From Symbiodinium natans (taxonomy: Eukaryota > Sar > Dinophyceae > Suessiales > Symbiodiniaceae): DNA of 64,000 nt. The position numbers were made by a program, and so were the translations under genes. The stretch is from the NCBI GenBank assembly GCA_905221605.1, contig CAJNDS010000347.1, forward strand, positions 470,001 to 534,000, given 5' to 3'. The notes beneath the pieces were generated by a model. It saw nothing but the letters and a program-made list of their open reading frames with translations. It was not told where the DNA came from and made no database searches. Position 1 is the first letter of the stretch, and every line of letters begins with the position of its first letter. This document shows, one piece after another, positions 23,673 through 34,533 of the stretch.

Positions 23673-23833
23673 GGGGTCGGCGGCACTGGCGGTAGCCATT
23701 AAATCGGGCAGCGCGAGGTCCCCAAAGGACCGAGCAAATGCGGACCTTTTAACCCGTCGTCCCGGGAATAGCCTTGCTGGCCTCTGGCCTTCTGCGAAGC
23801 AGAATTAGGCCGGACGCCAGTGCCGCCGACCCC
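23673..23833. repeat. 161-bp element with perfect 19-bp terminal inverted repeats
   Basis: GGGGTCGGCGGCACTGGCG at 23673-23691 is the exact reverse complement of 23815-23833. The 123-bp interior contains its own small stem, TTCTGC-GAA-GCAGAA, at about 23790-23804. No flanking target duplication was found. It could be a MITE-like remnant or a structured RNA gene. Confidence 0.75.
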
Positions 23834-24049
23834 CGCGTGCCGCCGGTGAACGGTTTTTTTTTCGTGGTTTTTTGCGTCGCCACGGAGGCCCCCAGAGGGC
23901 GCGCATCATGAGCATCAGCGGGTCCAGCCCGGGACCCCCAGGCGCGCATCAGGAGCATCAGCGGCTCCCGGGGCGGGACCCCGGGGGCGCATCAGGAGCA
24001 TGATGCCACCCTAAGGGCGGGCATAAGCGACGTGTCTCAGCCCGGGGCT

Positions 24050-24235
24050 AGGAAAAAGGGAGTTTAGGGGCCTTATAAAGTGCTTAGAAACTTTAAGGGA
24101 GTCTAGGAGCCTCAAACGAGTTTAGGGGCCTGAAAATGCTTAGAAACTTTAAGGGAGTTGAGGAGCCTCGAACGCTTAGAGATTTTAAGGGAGTTTAGGG
24201 GCCTCAAAATGCTTAGAAACTGCTCGCCCCGCGCT
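24050..24235. repeat. Degenerate ~65-bp repeats with GGGAGTTTAGGGG
   Basis: GTTTAGGGGCCT and TGCTTAGAAACTTTAAGGGAG alternate about three times. The heptamer-like core links it to the telomere-like stretches. Confidence 0.65.
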
Positions 24236-24996
24236 TCTGCCTGCGCTGCCCGCTCATGGGCGCAGCCCCTTAAAATAATCTTGCTTTCAATATCGCTTTC
24301 TCTGTGATTCGGGTGTTACGTTTCTTTCCGCGTGTGTGAGGTTCAAGCCCTTCTCCCTGCGTGGTACTTGTTGCTTCATGGAGAGCGAAAGGGGCGAGTT
24401 TGCTCGGGAAGCGGTTGGCCGGACTGGCCTGCCCAGGACTTCGATCGGCTGCTGCTTGCCCTTGACGTACCACGTCGTCGGCTCGGGGGTGGGGCTGGGA
24501 TCTGCACCCGGCAAGTCACTGAATGTCTATTTGAATGTCTATTTGATGACGGTTCCCCTCGGTGTCCTTGAGGGAAGGGCGCGTTTTTTCCGGAGTTTCG
24601 GGTGAGAATGGCTACTCACTCACTCACCCACGCATGCACCCCTCCTTCCCTTCCTTCCTTCCTCCCTCCCTTCCTTCCCTCGCTCCTTCTGTCGTACCAG
24701 CATGCTCTTTCTCGCATACTCTCTTAATCTCTTACTCTCTTGCTCTCATACTCTCTTGAACTCTGGGACGTGTCTATTTTGTCTGTGCCACGTCCTTGCA
24801 GGGAAGTGGCAGGTGGCGGTGGTCTTCGACAGCCTCTGCTCGGTCATAAGTCTGACCTCAGAGACATCACTGTCTCTCCCAAAGAGATGCCGAAGCCCAA
24901 GCATCCAGGGCCCCAGCCAAGTGCAAGGTGTCCTGCGCAGAAACCCACAGGGACCCCACAACCATGGCGTATCACGGCCACATGGCCAAGTCCCGC
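24236..24996. other. Unassigned; T/C-rich low complexity at 24625-24770
   Basis: No gene is recognised. About 24625-24770 consists of TTCC and ACTCTCTT runs. Confidence 0.4.
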
Positions 24997-25549
24997 CTGC
25001 CAGCGAGAGTGGTTTGCACAGGCCGTCAGAGCGCTGTTGCAAACCACTGTGTCAAGCTTGATGGCCTGTGCCATTCACAGCTCAAGGTTGGCAGTGGACA
25101 AAGCTGACGACAAGGGAGCCTCCGCCTGCATGTCTGCCAGGAGCCTGAGAGCACCTTCCCAGTGGCCCCCTTTGGTCATAGCCTCGAGTCCGAGATTCAC
25201 ATCTGACAGCTCTCACCAGTCTCACCATCTCATTGAGGCTCGAGCACAGATTGCATTGCCGAAGGTCACAGCATCCCGCTGGAGACGCTGCCGCGCAAGA
25301 TCCTGGCCGGTGCCCCTGGACTCTGGAGGGACTCCAAGCGCTTTTCTTCAAGGTTTGCTGCAAGTCGCACATGCCTCGAAGAGAAGCAGGGCCCTGAACC
25401 ACTCACTGGCCTCACAATGCACTCCGTTGCTCTTCTATGCCGATAGTGCCACAAGCGGGCTCTCTGCACGAATGTGCGCAACTTATTATGCTACAACGCA
25501 CCTTCTCACAGGCCCCCATGGCCACACTGAAGCAGACCGCATCCCGTTG
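24997..25549 (-). CDS. Pentatricopeptide-repeat (PPR) protein, partial and possibly decayed
   Basis: Minus-strand exons encode PPR helices, expected to bind single-stranded RNA, usually in plastids or mitochondria. Exons: 25549-25502 (VQRDAVCFSVAMGACEK), 25410-25375 (ASEWFRALLLFE), 25302 to about 25126 (DLARQRLQRDAVTFGN through ALRLLADMQ) and 25065-24997 (AIKLDTVVCNSALTACANH). After joining, the two RDAV motifs are exactly 35 residues apart, as in P-type PPR repeats. Introns are 25501-25411 (GT), 25374-25303 (GC) and 25125-25066 (GC). Oddity: in the third exon two in-frame TGA codons (25224-25222 and 25215-25213) separate ICARASM from VNLGLEAMTK, and this repeat is about 12 residues short, so the gene may be a pseudogene. 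No start or stop exon was found. Confidence 0.65.
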
Positions 25550-26594
25550 CACCTGGGCAAGAGTAAGAGCAGCTGCTTGGCAATTGTCCTTTGCACATCC
25601 TGCGTTTTTCTCCATTGTTGTTTCCACATATGCCGAAGGTCTTGCCTTCCTCCGCCGTTACACTGGCAAAGACCCCAGACAGTCAAGAAGGGACATCCCG
25701 CTGGGTCGTTTATTCTTTTGTCGCTTTTCAAAACCGTGGCATCTGGTTAAAACTCGTTAAGCTAGTTTCCGCTGGAAATTTGTCCGCGACATGGCATGTC
25801 GTACTTTGCTACAGCTTGCACAAGCTCAAACGAAGGCCAAGGCCTTGCTACTCACTGCACGTAGCTGGTCGGATGTGGGCAAACCTCAACTGAACACCTG
25901 CCTAGTAGCAAGAGACGAGTGCGCTTCGAGACTTTTGAGCAGTTACAGCACCCCTCCATGCTGCCCATTCTCCGTGCTTTAACTCCAGTCCCCGCTTCAA
26001 GCCGTAGCCCGCATGTTGCCGTCTCTGCGAATAAAGCCACATGGACATGCACACAATTCCTACACGTACGGAGTTGCAGAGCTGCCATGCTGCCTTAATT
26101 GAGCCTTGCCTGATCTTGGATGGCACTGGTTGGGCTTCGCCACCACAACACACATTGAGCGGCAGGCCCTTCCCATCTCAGTGAAGAGCTGTATCCTAGG
26201 CCCATCAAGTGCCACCTCTCAAACTTGTTCGTATCGCATATCAGTTTCGTGTCCGAGGGACACTCGCTGCCACTCGCCGGAGCGTGTTAAGGCGCTCATC
26301 AGCGTGCTGTAGCCTCTCAGGGACTTGGAGGGCCCGCAGAGCCAAGAGGAGCCAAGTGGACCACTGGGCGCGGCGCTGGCCGCATCTGGAGGTACTCGTG
26401 ACAATCGCATCTGTGCCATGCACTGCCTTGGACCATTCTATCTCCCCCCCCCTTTCCTTTGCAACAGATATCGTACAAGGTCTGTATTTCTCACAGTCTA
26501 TACATTCTTAATGGCCGCGGAGGACTCGGGCCGTAGGTGTCTGAGTAGCGCCTGGAATGAGTTCCCCCCCCGTAGCCGACAGGTGTGCGCCCCA
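25550..26594. other. Unassigned sequence
   Basis: Upstream side of the PPR exons. AAALTLAQ (about 25573-25550) might belong to a further PPR repeat. Nothing else is recognised. Confidence 0.35.
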
Positions 26595-26720
26595 ACCCTC
26601 CCCCCCCCTGTGTGTACCCCATTTTACAACCAGAACCCCCATTTTACAACCAGAACCCCTATTTTACAACCTGCAAGCGTTTCGAGAACTCCCAAATTGC
26701 AACCAGGTGCATAAGCCTCT
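26595..26720 (-). repeat. GGTTGTAAAATGGGGGTTCT repeats, minus orientation
   Basis: On the plus strand this reads ATTTTACAACCAGAACCCC two to three times (about 26620-26675), with a degenerate copy to about 26705. The same 20-mer occurs in plus orientation at 28205-28340. Confidence 0.8.
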
Positions 26721-27006
26721 TGACAAGCCTATTGACTTAGAACGCAAAAACCTCAATCCTCCAACAACATCCCTTAGAGCAACCATGCAGATTTGAAAGT
26801 GAGCCTGGTTGCAAATTGGGCGTTCTGACTGTAAACTCCTGAAAGTTGGAACATTCTTGTCTCCATAACCCCAAAAAGTCCTTAAACCATGCTTCAACTG
26901 TCTGGAATTTACTGTAAGCCAACCCTATCCAAGAAAGCGGTTATTCTTCTTTAGCTTAACATGGACCAGGGTTGGGGAGTCATGAAGTGTTGGACCAAGT
27001 TTGGGG
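26721..27006. other. Unassigned sequence
   Basis: One isolated GGTTGCAAATTGGGCGTTCT (about 26806-26825) in plus orientation; otherwise nothing is recognised. Confidence 0.4.
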
Positions 27007-27062
27007 AGTAGTAGGGTTTAGGGCCTTAGGGTTTAGGGTTTAGGGAGTAATAGGGCTTAGGA
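27007..27062. repeat. Telomere-like TTTAGGG stretch
   Basis: AGGGTTTAGGGCCTTAGGG and following degenerate heptamers, plus GGGGAGTAATAGG repeats at about 26995-27082. Confidence 0.65.
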
Positions 27063-27796
27063 TCAGGGTTGGGGAGTAATAGGTTTCGGACCAGGTGTTT
27101 CCTGCACCAGCAGCCAGACACTGCGAAGCTCACCCGCCTAGCCACCTCTTGCGGACAAAACGAGGTGTCCGGAAGCCGCTTGCTCCACCTGCTTGAGCTG
27201 GACTTTTTTCACAGGACCAACATCCAGCAAACGAGCAGATCGCAAGGCTCTTTGTGGTCTGCTGGTGGCACAGTCGGTCAGCAGCTTGCTTACTGTTTTG
27301 CGCTCCTGGAAGTCCTCCCATCCCCTTTTGCCTTGCAGAACACTCTTGGAGCTGTGCTCAGCAAACTTCGGGTCGTCAAGTTGCAAGAGCTCGACTGAGT
27401 CATCCGAAGCCACCCGTATCATGGCAGACCAGTGGCACGGTGGTTTGGAAGATCGCAATCGGCACCTGAGAAATGTGACTTTGCCTGATGACTTGACCGC
27501 ACGGGCAGCATGGCCTCTGCAGAACTTGCCGCAACCAAGATCATCATAACAGGCAGACTTCGAGGAATAGGTCTGTTTCCACACAGTGTACTCTGAAGCC
27601 ACGAAAGTCGCTGCTCCAGGAGTTCCATGTGCAGCTGGCCGCTTCATGCTAACTATGTTACTAGTATCTGAAAGTGGCAAAGTTTGTTCTGCTGTTGTCG
27701 TATCTTGCGTTTAGTACTGAGGGCTCAGAGCACCAAGTTAACCCCAAGGTCACTATTAAACTTTCGCGGAGCCTAAATAGGCACCGAGGGAGAGAA
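27063..27796. other. Unassigned sequence
   Basis: A 180-codon minus-strand frame (27138-27680) has no recognisable motif and overlaps a plus-strand frame of 118 codons. Not called as a gene. Confidence 0.3.
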
Positions 27797-27888
27797 ATAT
27801 ACATATATATATATAGGTATATCTCTCTCTACATGTATATCAATCTGTATATGTGTGAATATATATATATATATATATACATATATAC

Positions 27889-27919
<31 letters not shown>

Positions 27920-28031
27920 CATATATATATACATATATATATACATATATACATATATATATATAATATACCTATATATACATATATATATACATATACA
28001 TATATATATGTATATACATATATATATATAC

Positions 28032-28080
<49 letters not shown>

Positions 28081-28182
28081 CATATATATATATGTGAATA
28101 TATATATATACATATATATATATACATATACATATATATATATGTGAATATACATATATATATATACATATATACATATATA
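27797..28182. repeat. TA-rich microsatellite (ATATAC/ATATATAT)n
   Basis: About 390 bp of alternating AT and ATAC units, with short ATGTGAAT interruptions at about 27851, 28091 and 28142. Tyr/Ile frames across it are artefacts. Confidence 0.95.
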
Positions 28183-28204
28183 GACGACAGACAGATAGAT
28201 AGAC

Positions 28205-28340
28205 AGAGACCGGTTGCAAAATGGGGGTTCTGATGTTGTCCAGTTGCAAAATGGGCGTTCTCATGCTCAGAACGCCATGTCTGGTTGTAAAATGGGGGTT
28301 CTGGTTGTAAATTGGGGATTCTGGTTGTAAAATGGGTTAA
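28205..28340 (+). repeat. GGTTGTAAAATGGGGGTTCT repeats, plus orientation
   Basis: About five diverged copies, opposite in direction to those at 26595-26720. Confidence 0.85.
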
Positions 28341-29462
28341 TCTCCCCCTCCCCCCCCCTCCCCCCCACCCCACCGCCCCAACCCACCATCCCCCCCCCCG
28401 GCCCTCTCCTCTAAATTCTTTGCCGGCATGTTTTCTTGTTTTACCACTCCACATTTGGGGTGCCTGGTCTATACAGGTCTGAACACGCTTCACGCCCGCG
28501 CGATCTCCGGTTTGGATTGCCATGCAATGATGTGAAATAAGGGGTGCATTTTAAGGTGACTGGCCCATCAATGGCAACGAAGGAAGCTACACCATGCCAC
28601 GAGCCACTTGCCTCAGCGCCCGGCACAGCCTGTTCAGCCTCTGCCTCGCTGGAAAGTGCAAAAGCATGCGCATTCTCTTGCTGCTGCATGTAATACGTGT
28701 CTCGCGACACAGGAGAGCAGAGCACAATGCCCATACCAACTCAACTCTGGTTCAACTCATCTCTCGAGCTTTGCTCGGCTGCGACCTACGGAAGACAATG
28801 TAAAAGAAGCTTCGTTGGGTTCCTGGCCGCATGATCGCAGGCGGAAAGCACGGCATTGTAGCCTTGGTATGCAAAACAGCAGCAAGCAGTGGGTCAGTTG
28901 ATGTCAACATCAGGCAAGCAGCTCCTTGTGTCAGGGATCACCTGCCAGCCACATGCATCCCCAGCAAAGGAAATGCAAAAGCGAACCCACCGTCTCTTTT
29001 GCATACCCGCTGGTGTGATGCCAAGAACCCACAGTACTCAATGTCCCATGTTGTCTGGTCTGATCACCTTCACTGGCAGTTCATCTTGGGCCCACCGTCG
29101 GTTCATGCACCAAACGAGGTCTTGCTTGCATTGAGACAGCTAGGAACTGCCATCATCTTGCCTGGGTGCGACAATCTCACTGCGGGCTGCAGTGAAAACC
29201 CACCCATCATTTCAGAGATCTAATCTTGGAGATCCAATCTAATTCGCGTCGTGAGAGCAGCCACTGGAATGGCTTGTGTGGCCTTCGGCTCTGCTGTGTT
29301 GCTGCGACATTTTCAGTTGTGCATACACAAACACTCTCAGACAGATCTGCTGGAGACCCCCCAGCAACGAAACACGTCCAAACTCCAAACAAGCTTGCGA
29401 CAAAGAATGGCATTTTTGTTCACTCTCTGCGCAGCGATGTGCAGAAACAGCAGAGGGTGCAC
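28341..29462. other. Unassigned sequence
   Basis: Short C-rich tract at about 28345-28405, then unremarkable DNA. The downstream exons of the PPR gene at 29463-29784 should lie here but were not found; minus-strand frames at 29207-29413 lack PPR features. Confidence 0.35.
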
Positions 29463-29784
29463 CTTCTTGCTGGGCATGTCTTCGAGCAGTGCCGCCGCCA
29501 TGTGCCACGCGGAAGCGGATGCGCACACCAGGATCGTCGCCTCTGCTAGGCGAAGCAAAGGCACACAAGGGCACAGAAGGCCTCACAGGGGATCCACGAA
29601 GCGATCGGAGAGGGATCACCGCAACGCCCGGGCCCCGGCGTTGAAGTTCACGGCGTCAGGGCGCAGTGAAGCCTTCAACCGAAGGAGCATGAAAGAGGAA
29701 TGCCGCTGAGAGCCAAAAAGAAGCGCCAACAGCTGCCATGTGCCTCCGGCATGTCCGCCAGGAGCTTCACACCTTGCTCCCAGC
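29463..29784 (-). CDS. Pentatricopeptide-repeat (PPR) protein, partial
   Basis: Three tiny minus-strand exons: 29784-29744 (GWEQGVKLLADMPE), 29672-29640 (ASLRPDAVNFN) and 29540-29463 (ATILVCASASAWHMAAALLE then DMPSKK). Joined in phase 0, they place the two repeat tryptophans exactly 35 residues apart and restore the P-type pattern LL.DM...PDAV.FN..I..C. The introns are 29743-29673 and 29639-29541, both GC-AG; the last exon ends with a GT donor at 29462. PPR proteins bind specific RNAs, mainly in organelles. Neighbouring exons on both sides were not identified, so only about one and a half repeats are visible. Confidence 0.65.
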
Positions 29785-30107
29785 CTTGTGGATTGTGCAT
29801 ATTGTGCATGGCCCATTGCATGCACAATGCACGAACGCAGCTCCGTTGGGGCCCGCGCGGGCCGACCTGCGCAGGGCGAAGACTGCAGAGGCCACGGCGC
29901 TGCGGCTCCGGAGAGAGGCTGGGCCTCACGTTACCGTGGTTTCACCGTGACCCCGCGTCCCCATGTGACGCAATCGAGAGAGGATGCTTCGAGGCCGCCG
30001 CCGAGCTCCTCTCGCAAAGTTGGAGAAGCATGCGCAGCTTGCGCCGCGTGACGCCTTCTGAGCTCTGCAGGGCCGCAAAGCAATCAGGCAAGTTTGGCCC
30101 GTGAAGC
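29785..30107. other. Unassigned, upstream of PPR exons
   Basis: GC-rich DNA. Minus frames (29926-30426 and 29942-30325) could hold further PPR exons, but no 35-residue pattern was found. Confidence 0.35.
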
Positions 30108-30170
30108 ACATGGAACACCATGGAACACCATGGAACAGCATGGAACAGCATGGAACAGCATGGAACCTCT
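30108..30170. repeat. 10-bp tandem repeat (CATGGAACAS)n
   Basis: About six units of CATGGAACAC or CATGGAACAG. Confidence 0.9.
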
Positions 30171-33100
30171 GGGTTCCCGGCGCCTTTCCAGACGGCCGCG
30201 GTAGAGGCGGTAGCCAGGCCCGCCTTGAAAGCAAAGCAATCTGTCCCCAAGGTTTTAGGCGGCCCAAGGGTAAGGCCACGGCGCCGAGCGCATCTCCCTT
30301 CCATGCCGCTCGCGAGCGGCTGCAAGCAGCTGCAAGGTTGAAAACTTCTGAGCTTTGAGCCTCAGAACTAGCCGCGCGGGCAAGCAGAGGATTCGCCACG
30401 GATTCGCTGCGGATGGCCCCTACCATCTGAACAGCCTAGAAAGCCTAGTGCTCTGCTGCCCAGTCCGCATCTGTTTCCGGCTTGGTGGCTGGCCGACTCA
30501 GCTCACTTGCCATCACGTTTGTGTGGCGCCAGATCCCCTGTACAAGAAGCTGCCAAGCCTTGCTGTTGAAGGCGATGGCGAAAATCGTGGGCGCGTCTGC
30601 ACCGAAGGAGGTGCCATTGTGCCACGCTGTGCCATGCTTCAACGCCCCCTCTTCCAGCTTCGTCACCTTTTCCATCGATGTATATCGACATGGGGCCGGT
30701 GGCAGCTTGTGGAAGGCTGCCAAGATGAACTTCATCAGACATCCTCCCGCATGGAGGTCAGTGGGCGCTCACTACCAGCCACATAGCTACCTTTTCACCG
30801 AAGGTCCTTGTTGAACTGCTTCCCCGCCAGGCTACACGGGTCCCTTGCAGACCATCTCACAGTACCAGCGACACACAGGGTACCACACACATTCACATAC
30901 ACACGAAGCACAGGCGACAGCCTGTAGGTGCCCAAGACTTTGTCCCAATACATGAACAGGTGGCCGTAGTTGTAGATGAAGAGCCTGGGCCAGGAAGCTG
31001 GAGGCTTGAGACGTGTTTACGCAGATGACACCTGCAGCAGACATCGCAAGTACTTCAACAACTGGAAGGAAACTCACAAAGGGCTGGGCTTGTGGTGCAC
31101 ATGGTGGTCTGCAGCCGTTCCGAAGCCCAGTTTCCTCGCAGCGCAAGGTCAGGAAGCCCTGAGCATGCTTTGCATGGTTGAAGAAAGAGCGTGGCAGCGA
31201 CCTGAAGAGAGTGTCCCAGGGATGCACAAACTCCGAGTGGATCAACACGAGCCTTCACAAGAAGGCATCAGCTTCCGATGGCAAAAGCCGCGCACTAGAG
31301 TCACAGCCAAAATCCGGCAGTTGACCAGTTGGCGTAGAGTGTCCCAAACGTCATATACGACCTGGCAACAGTAAATAAGCCCAGTGCACAAACCCAGCCA
31401 TCATACTGTGCAGGCGACTCGCTCGCTTTCATTGCTGAGGGCTCGGCCATACATTGGCAGGGACCAATCGGGCGGTGAGGACCAACGGGATTAAAATCAT
31501 GCAGATGGTGTCGACCAGGCTGCCATCAAAGGCATCGAACACACCTCGGCTCGAAAGCACATGAAGAAGCTCATGAAAAGAGAGACAAAAAGAAAGAGAG
31601 AGAGAGAGAGACAGAAAGAAAAAGAAGGAGAAGATAATGAGAAAAAGGGGTGTGTTGGAGAAATCAATCGCGCGAGTCAGAGCTGCGGTGAGGGATCGTT
31701 CTGCCAGGGCACGTGGATTCGTAAAGCGGTGGTGCGGCTTGTGCGAGTTCTGGTAGACCCAAGTGGAAATCTCAGCTGAATTTCAATTCTCGCAAGCCGC
31801 TGATCGCCACACATGTGCAGCTAAGCAGCTTTGTGCTCACCAAGGTGCATGAAGCATTGGATCATGTCCTGCAATCCGCGCCCCACACTCATAAGTCGTA
31901 AGCCGCAGAAAAGCTTTGCCCATGGCAACGCCACGAGGGCCACTCCATTCACACGCAGCAGCCCACTTACGCCAGCACAAACGGCCTCCGAGCCTTTTCT
32001 GGCCAACACATTATCGACCTGAGCCCCTGAACCCTCTGCTTAGTCCTACTTCAGATTACTATGCTTTGAACGTAAAGGTACGTCTCTTGCCTGCCTTAAA
32101 TTGAAGCCGGAGGAATTGAATCCAAGCACATTTGTTTCTTCGGCTGTGTCTTCAGTGCGAAGCATTGGTGGGGACACGATGTGCTGCGCGCGGTTTGTCT
32201 CGAATTGGAGGCATTGAAGATGGTAAGAGTTGCTGGCTCTTGTTGGTCTTCAGCGTGGACATTGATGGACGTTTGCTGCCTAAGCTTTGTCTATGAGCTG
32301 TTGATCGGGGCGAATGGGGTGTACGACTTGCTGAACGAAAAAGCCGGCACAGCCAACCAGCATGACCAGACAGCCTTGCAATGACCAATAACATTTGAGA
32401 GCAGGGAGGACGAAAGATAAGTGCTGCGGAAGTCTTTGGAGGGTTTGGTTTAGGTTTTGGGTTTACAGTGATTGAGTGATTGAGCAGGTTCTGTTGCAGT
32501 ATCCCTACACTGATGCAATTCAGGGAAGCCCGCCTACAGAGGAGCCTCCGATTCCCTGTGTGACCTTTCGCCCCAACTCAAGAAGGTAAGAACTGCCGCA
32601 TGACTTGACAGCTCAGGCTGAAGGATGTACTCACATCGCGATGCTTGAGGTGACAGCCACTGTTGGCCGCAGCCATGTGCAAATCCCCGTTTGCCCGCAA
32701 TCTTCTGAGTGTTTTGCTACTAAATTCTGCTGCGCGTGATGAGGAACCAAGTGGTCCAGCAAGTCTGTGGCCCCCGACACATTGATAGAACGGGAGTCCC
32801 ACCATGCTTGCCATCCGTCACATGCTCGGCAGGTTTGCAATACCCGGTATGATTGCGAGGCTGTGTGACATGGATGCTCATGTGACGCGACTACACCAAA
32901 ACAGGGTGGATTCGATAGATGTCCTGCAGGAGGAGCTGCGCAGCCACATGTTTCCAGCTGATGCCGCCCGCAAAAGAATAGTATGAAGAGGGCCTCAGTG
33001 GAAGGCGAGGACAGGATGGGAGGACTTTGCACACTTCTCGGACATTCTGAGGAGGCCACATCCAGCCAAGCATCCACGTTCCTCCGGCAGGAAAAACTTG

Positions 33101-33933
33101 GATCAAGAGAAGACACAATGTTGGCCCCCGAAGTTGCCCAGGTCCCCTTCCTGTCCTATCAAATATCCACCGAGGAGCACGAAGCCTCGGACGGATTCTC
33201 TTTTCGTGGCGGCATTCGGCTGGCTGGCTTGCGCTGCGATGCCTTCCGGATTGGAGAGGTGCGTCTGCAGGCCTTCCGAAAAGTCGTAGTCCCGCACCTG
33301 CACGAAGCACGTACGTTCGGAGTTCCAGCAGTGTTTAACATGGTGTTTCCATGCGCGACCCCCCCGAGCCCAGCCTGCGGCTGGACTCGCTTCAGGCCAC
33401 CGAGCCGGGAACCACGGCGCAGGAAGTGGTAGCAGATCATGAAGAACTCATCACACATTCTCACGCAACTGCCAACTGTCCCACGTCGCAGACCCGGTGA
33501 CCCACACCCCTGCCTGGCCAACAACTACGGCCAAGAGTCCGAGGACGAGCCCGAGGGGCTTGATCTCAGCCAAAAACAAGAAGCACAAGAGGCACCATTC
33601 CCATTGCCGAGGCTTCTGGGAAGAGCACACTCCGTGGATCCGCCACGCCGTACGGCCCCAGCTCTGGGATCACGGGAGCCTCTGACGGGATTTAAACGTG
33701 CAAACGAGTCTTAATCATGATCTTGCCCTCGCCTCATCATACCAAGATGCTGGAAAAACATATCTGTAGGCCGTCTCGAACGTCAAAGACAGCCTCAGCA
33801 AAACAGGAGCACCGGAAGCGCACTCTAGAGCCATCTCACGGGGACTTTCCCTGCAAAAAGTCAGCAAACTTCAGCAATCTCAGTGCCAGACGGCACAGTG
33901 CAAATTGCCGGCCACACTAAGCAAGCCTCAGCA
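30171..33933. other. Gene-poor stretch
   Basis: No known family is recognised. Overlapping 130-160-codon frames at 32.6-33.4 kb on both strands are undecided. A purine-rich AG tract lies at about 31560-31650. A weak minus-strand segment NSKAWQLLVQ (about 30560) only faintly recalls PPR. Confidence 0.3.
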
Positions 33934-34533
33934 TCAGACCCTTCTGGCAGATAGGCCTATGTCAGCATTATACCACTGAGGCATGTGGGGCCCCGGGGAT
34001 GGTGGGATCTTCCACCCCTTCCTCTCACAACCTTCGCGCTGAGGCACGAGGATTGCCAGAGGCCAGGGATCGCCCACGGCCTCCACCTTGTGCATGCCCA
34101 TCGCCGCGCCTGGCACAAGACGACGGAAAAAATCGCGCATTGTCCAAATCGGCACCAAAAGTTCGCAATCTGCGGTTCGCGGGATGTGCGCGTTTGGCAA
34201 CATGTGTTTATGCGTTTGCGTGCCTTTCTCTCCTTGGGCCGGGCGCTCCGCCTCCAGGACCGCCATGGCTGCAAGCGCCTGGAGCTCTGCCTATGGGAAA
34301 GCTGCGAGGGCTGCTAGAGCTAGGGGGTCAACGGCTGTCAGTACATGCCACATGTAGCTGCCAAATCGTACCACTCTACCTTCTTCAAACTCTGTCGTAT
34401 CTGTTGGAGCCGACTCGCAGGGAGGATGGCATGCCGTCATTGCCCCCATCCCCACCTTCCCCAGCCCCCGTCTCCCCCCAGGCCACGAGAAATCATGAGA
34501 AACCTCTTTCTGTCGTGCTGTCGACTGAGGCAT
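33934..34533 (-). CDS. Unidentified exon pair
   Basis: Two minus-strand frames may be neighbouring exons. The upstream one (34533-34291) contains EGRVVRFGSYMWHVLTAVDP; the downstream one (34266-33934) contains LLVPIWTMRDFFRRLVPGAA and DPWPLAILVPQREG. Both look more protein-like than the opposite-strand frames, which are Pro/Arg-rich. No family is recognised and no splice join is proven. Confidence 0.25.

Noticed and set aside
27674-28264. Tyr/Ile-rich frames of 80-183 codons on both strands
   Set aside because: Pure products of the TA/TATAC microsatellite.
30445-30735. Minus-strand NSKAWQLLVQ as a third PPR gene
   Set aside because: No neighbouring 35-residue repeat or PDxxTxN segment could be joined.
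30976-31374. Plus-strand frame containing VYADDT, recalling the reverse transcriptase YADD box
   Set aside because: No other reverse transcriptase motif lies around it. A four-residue match is expected by chance.
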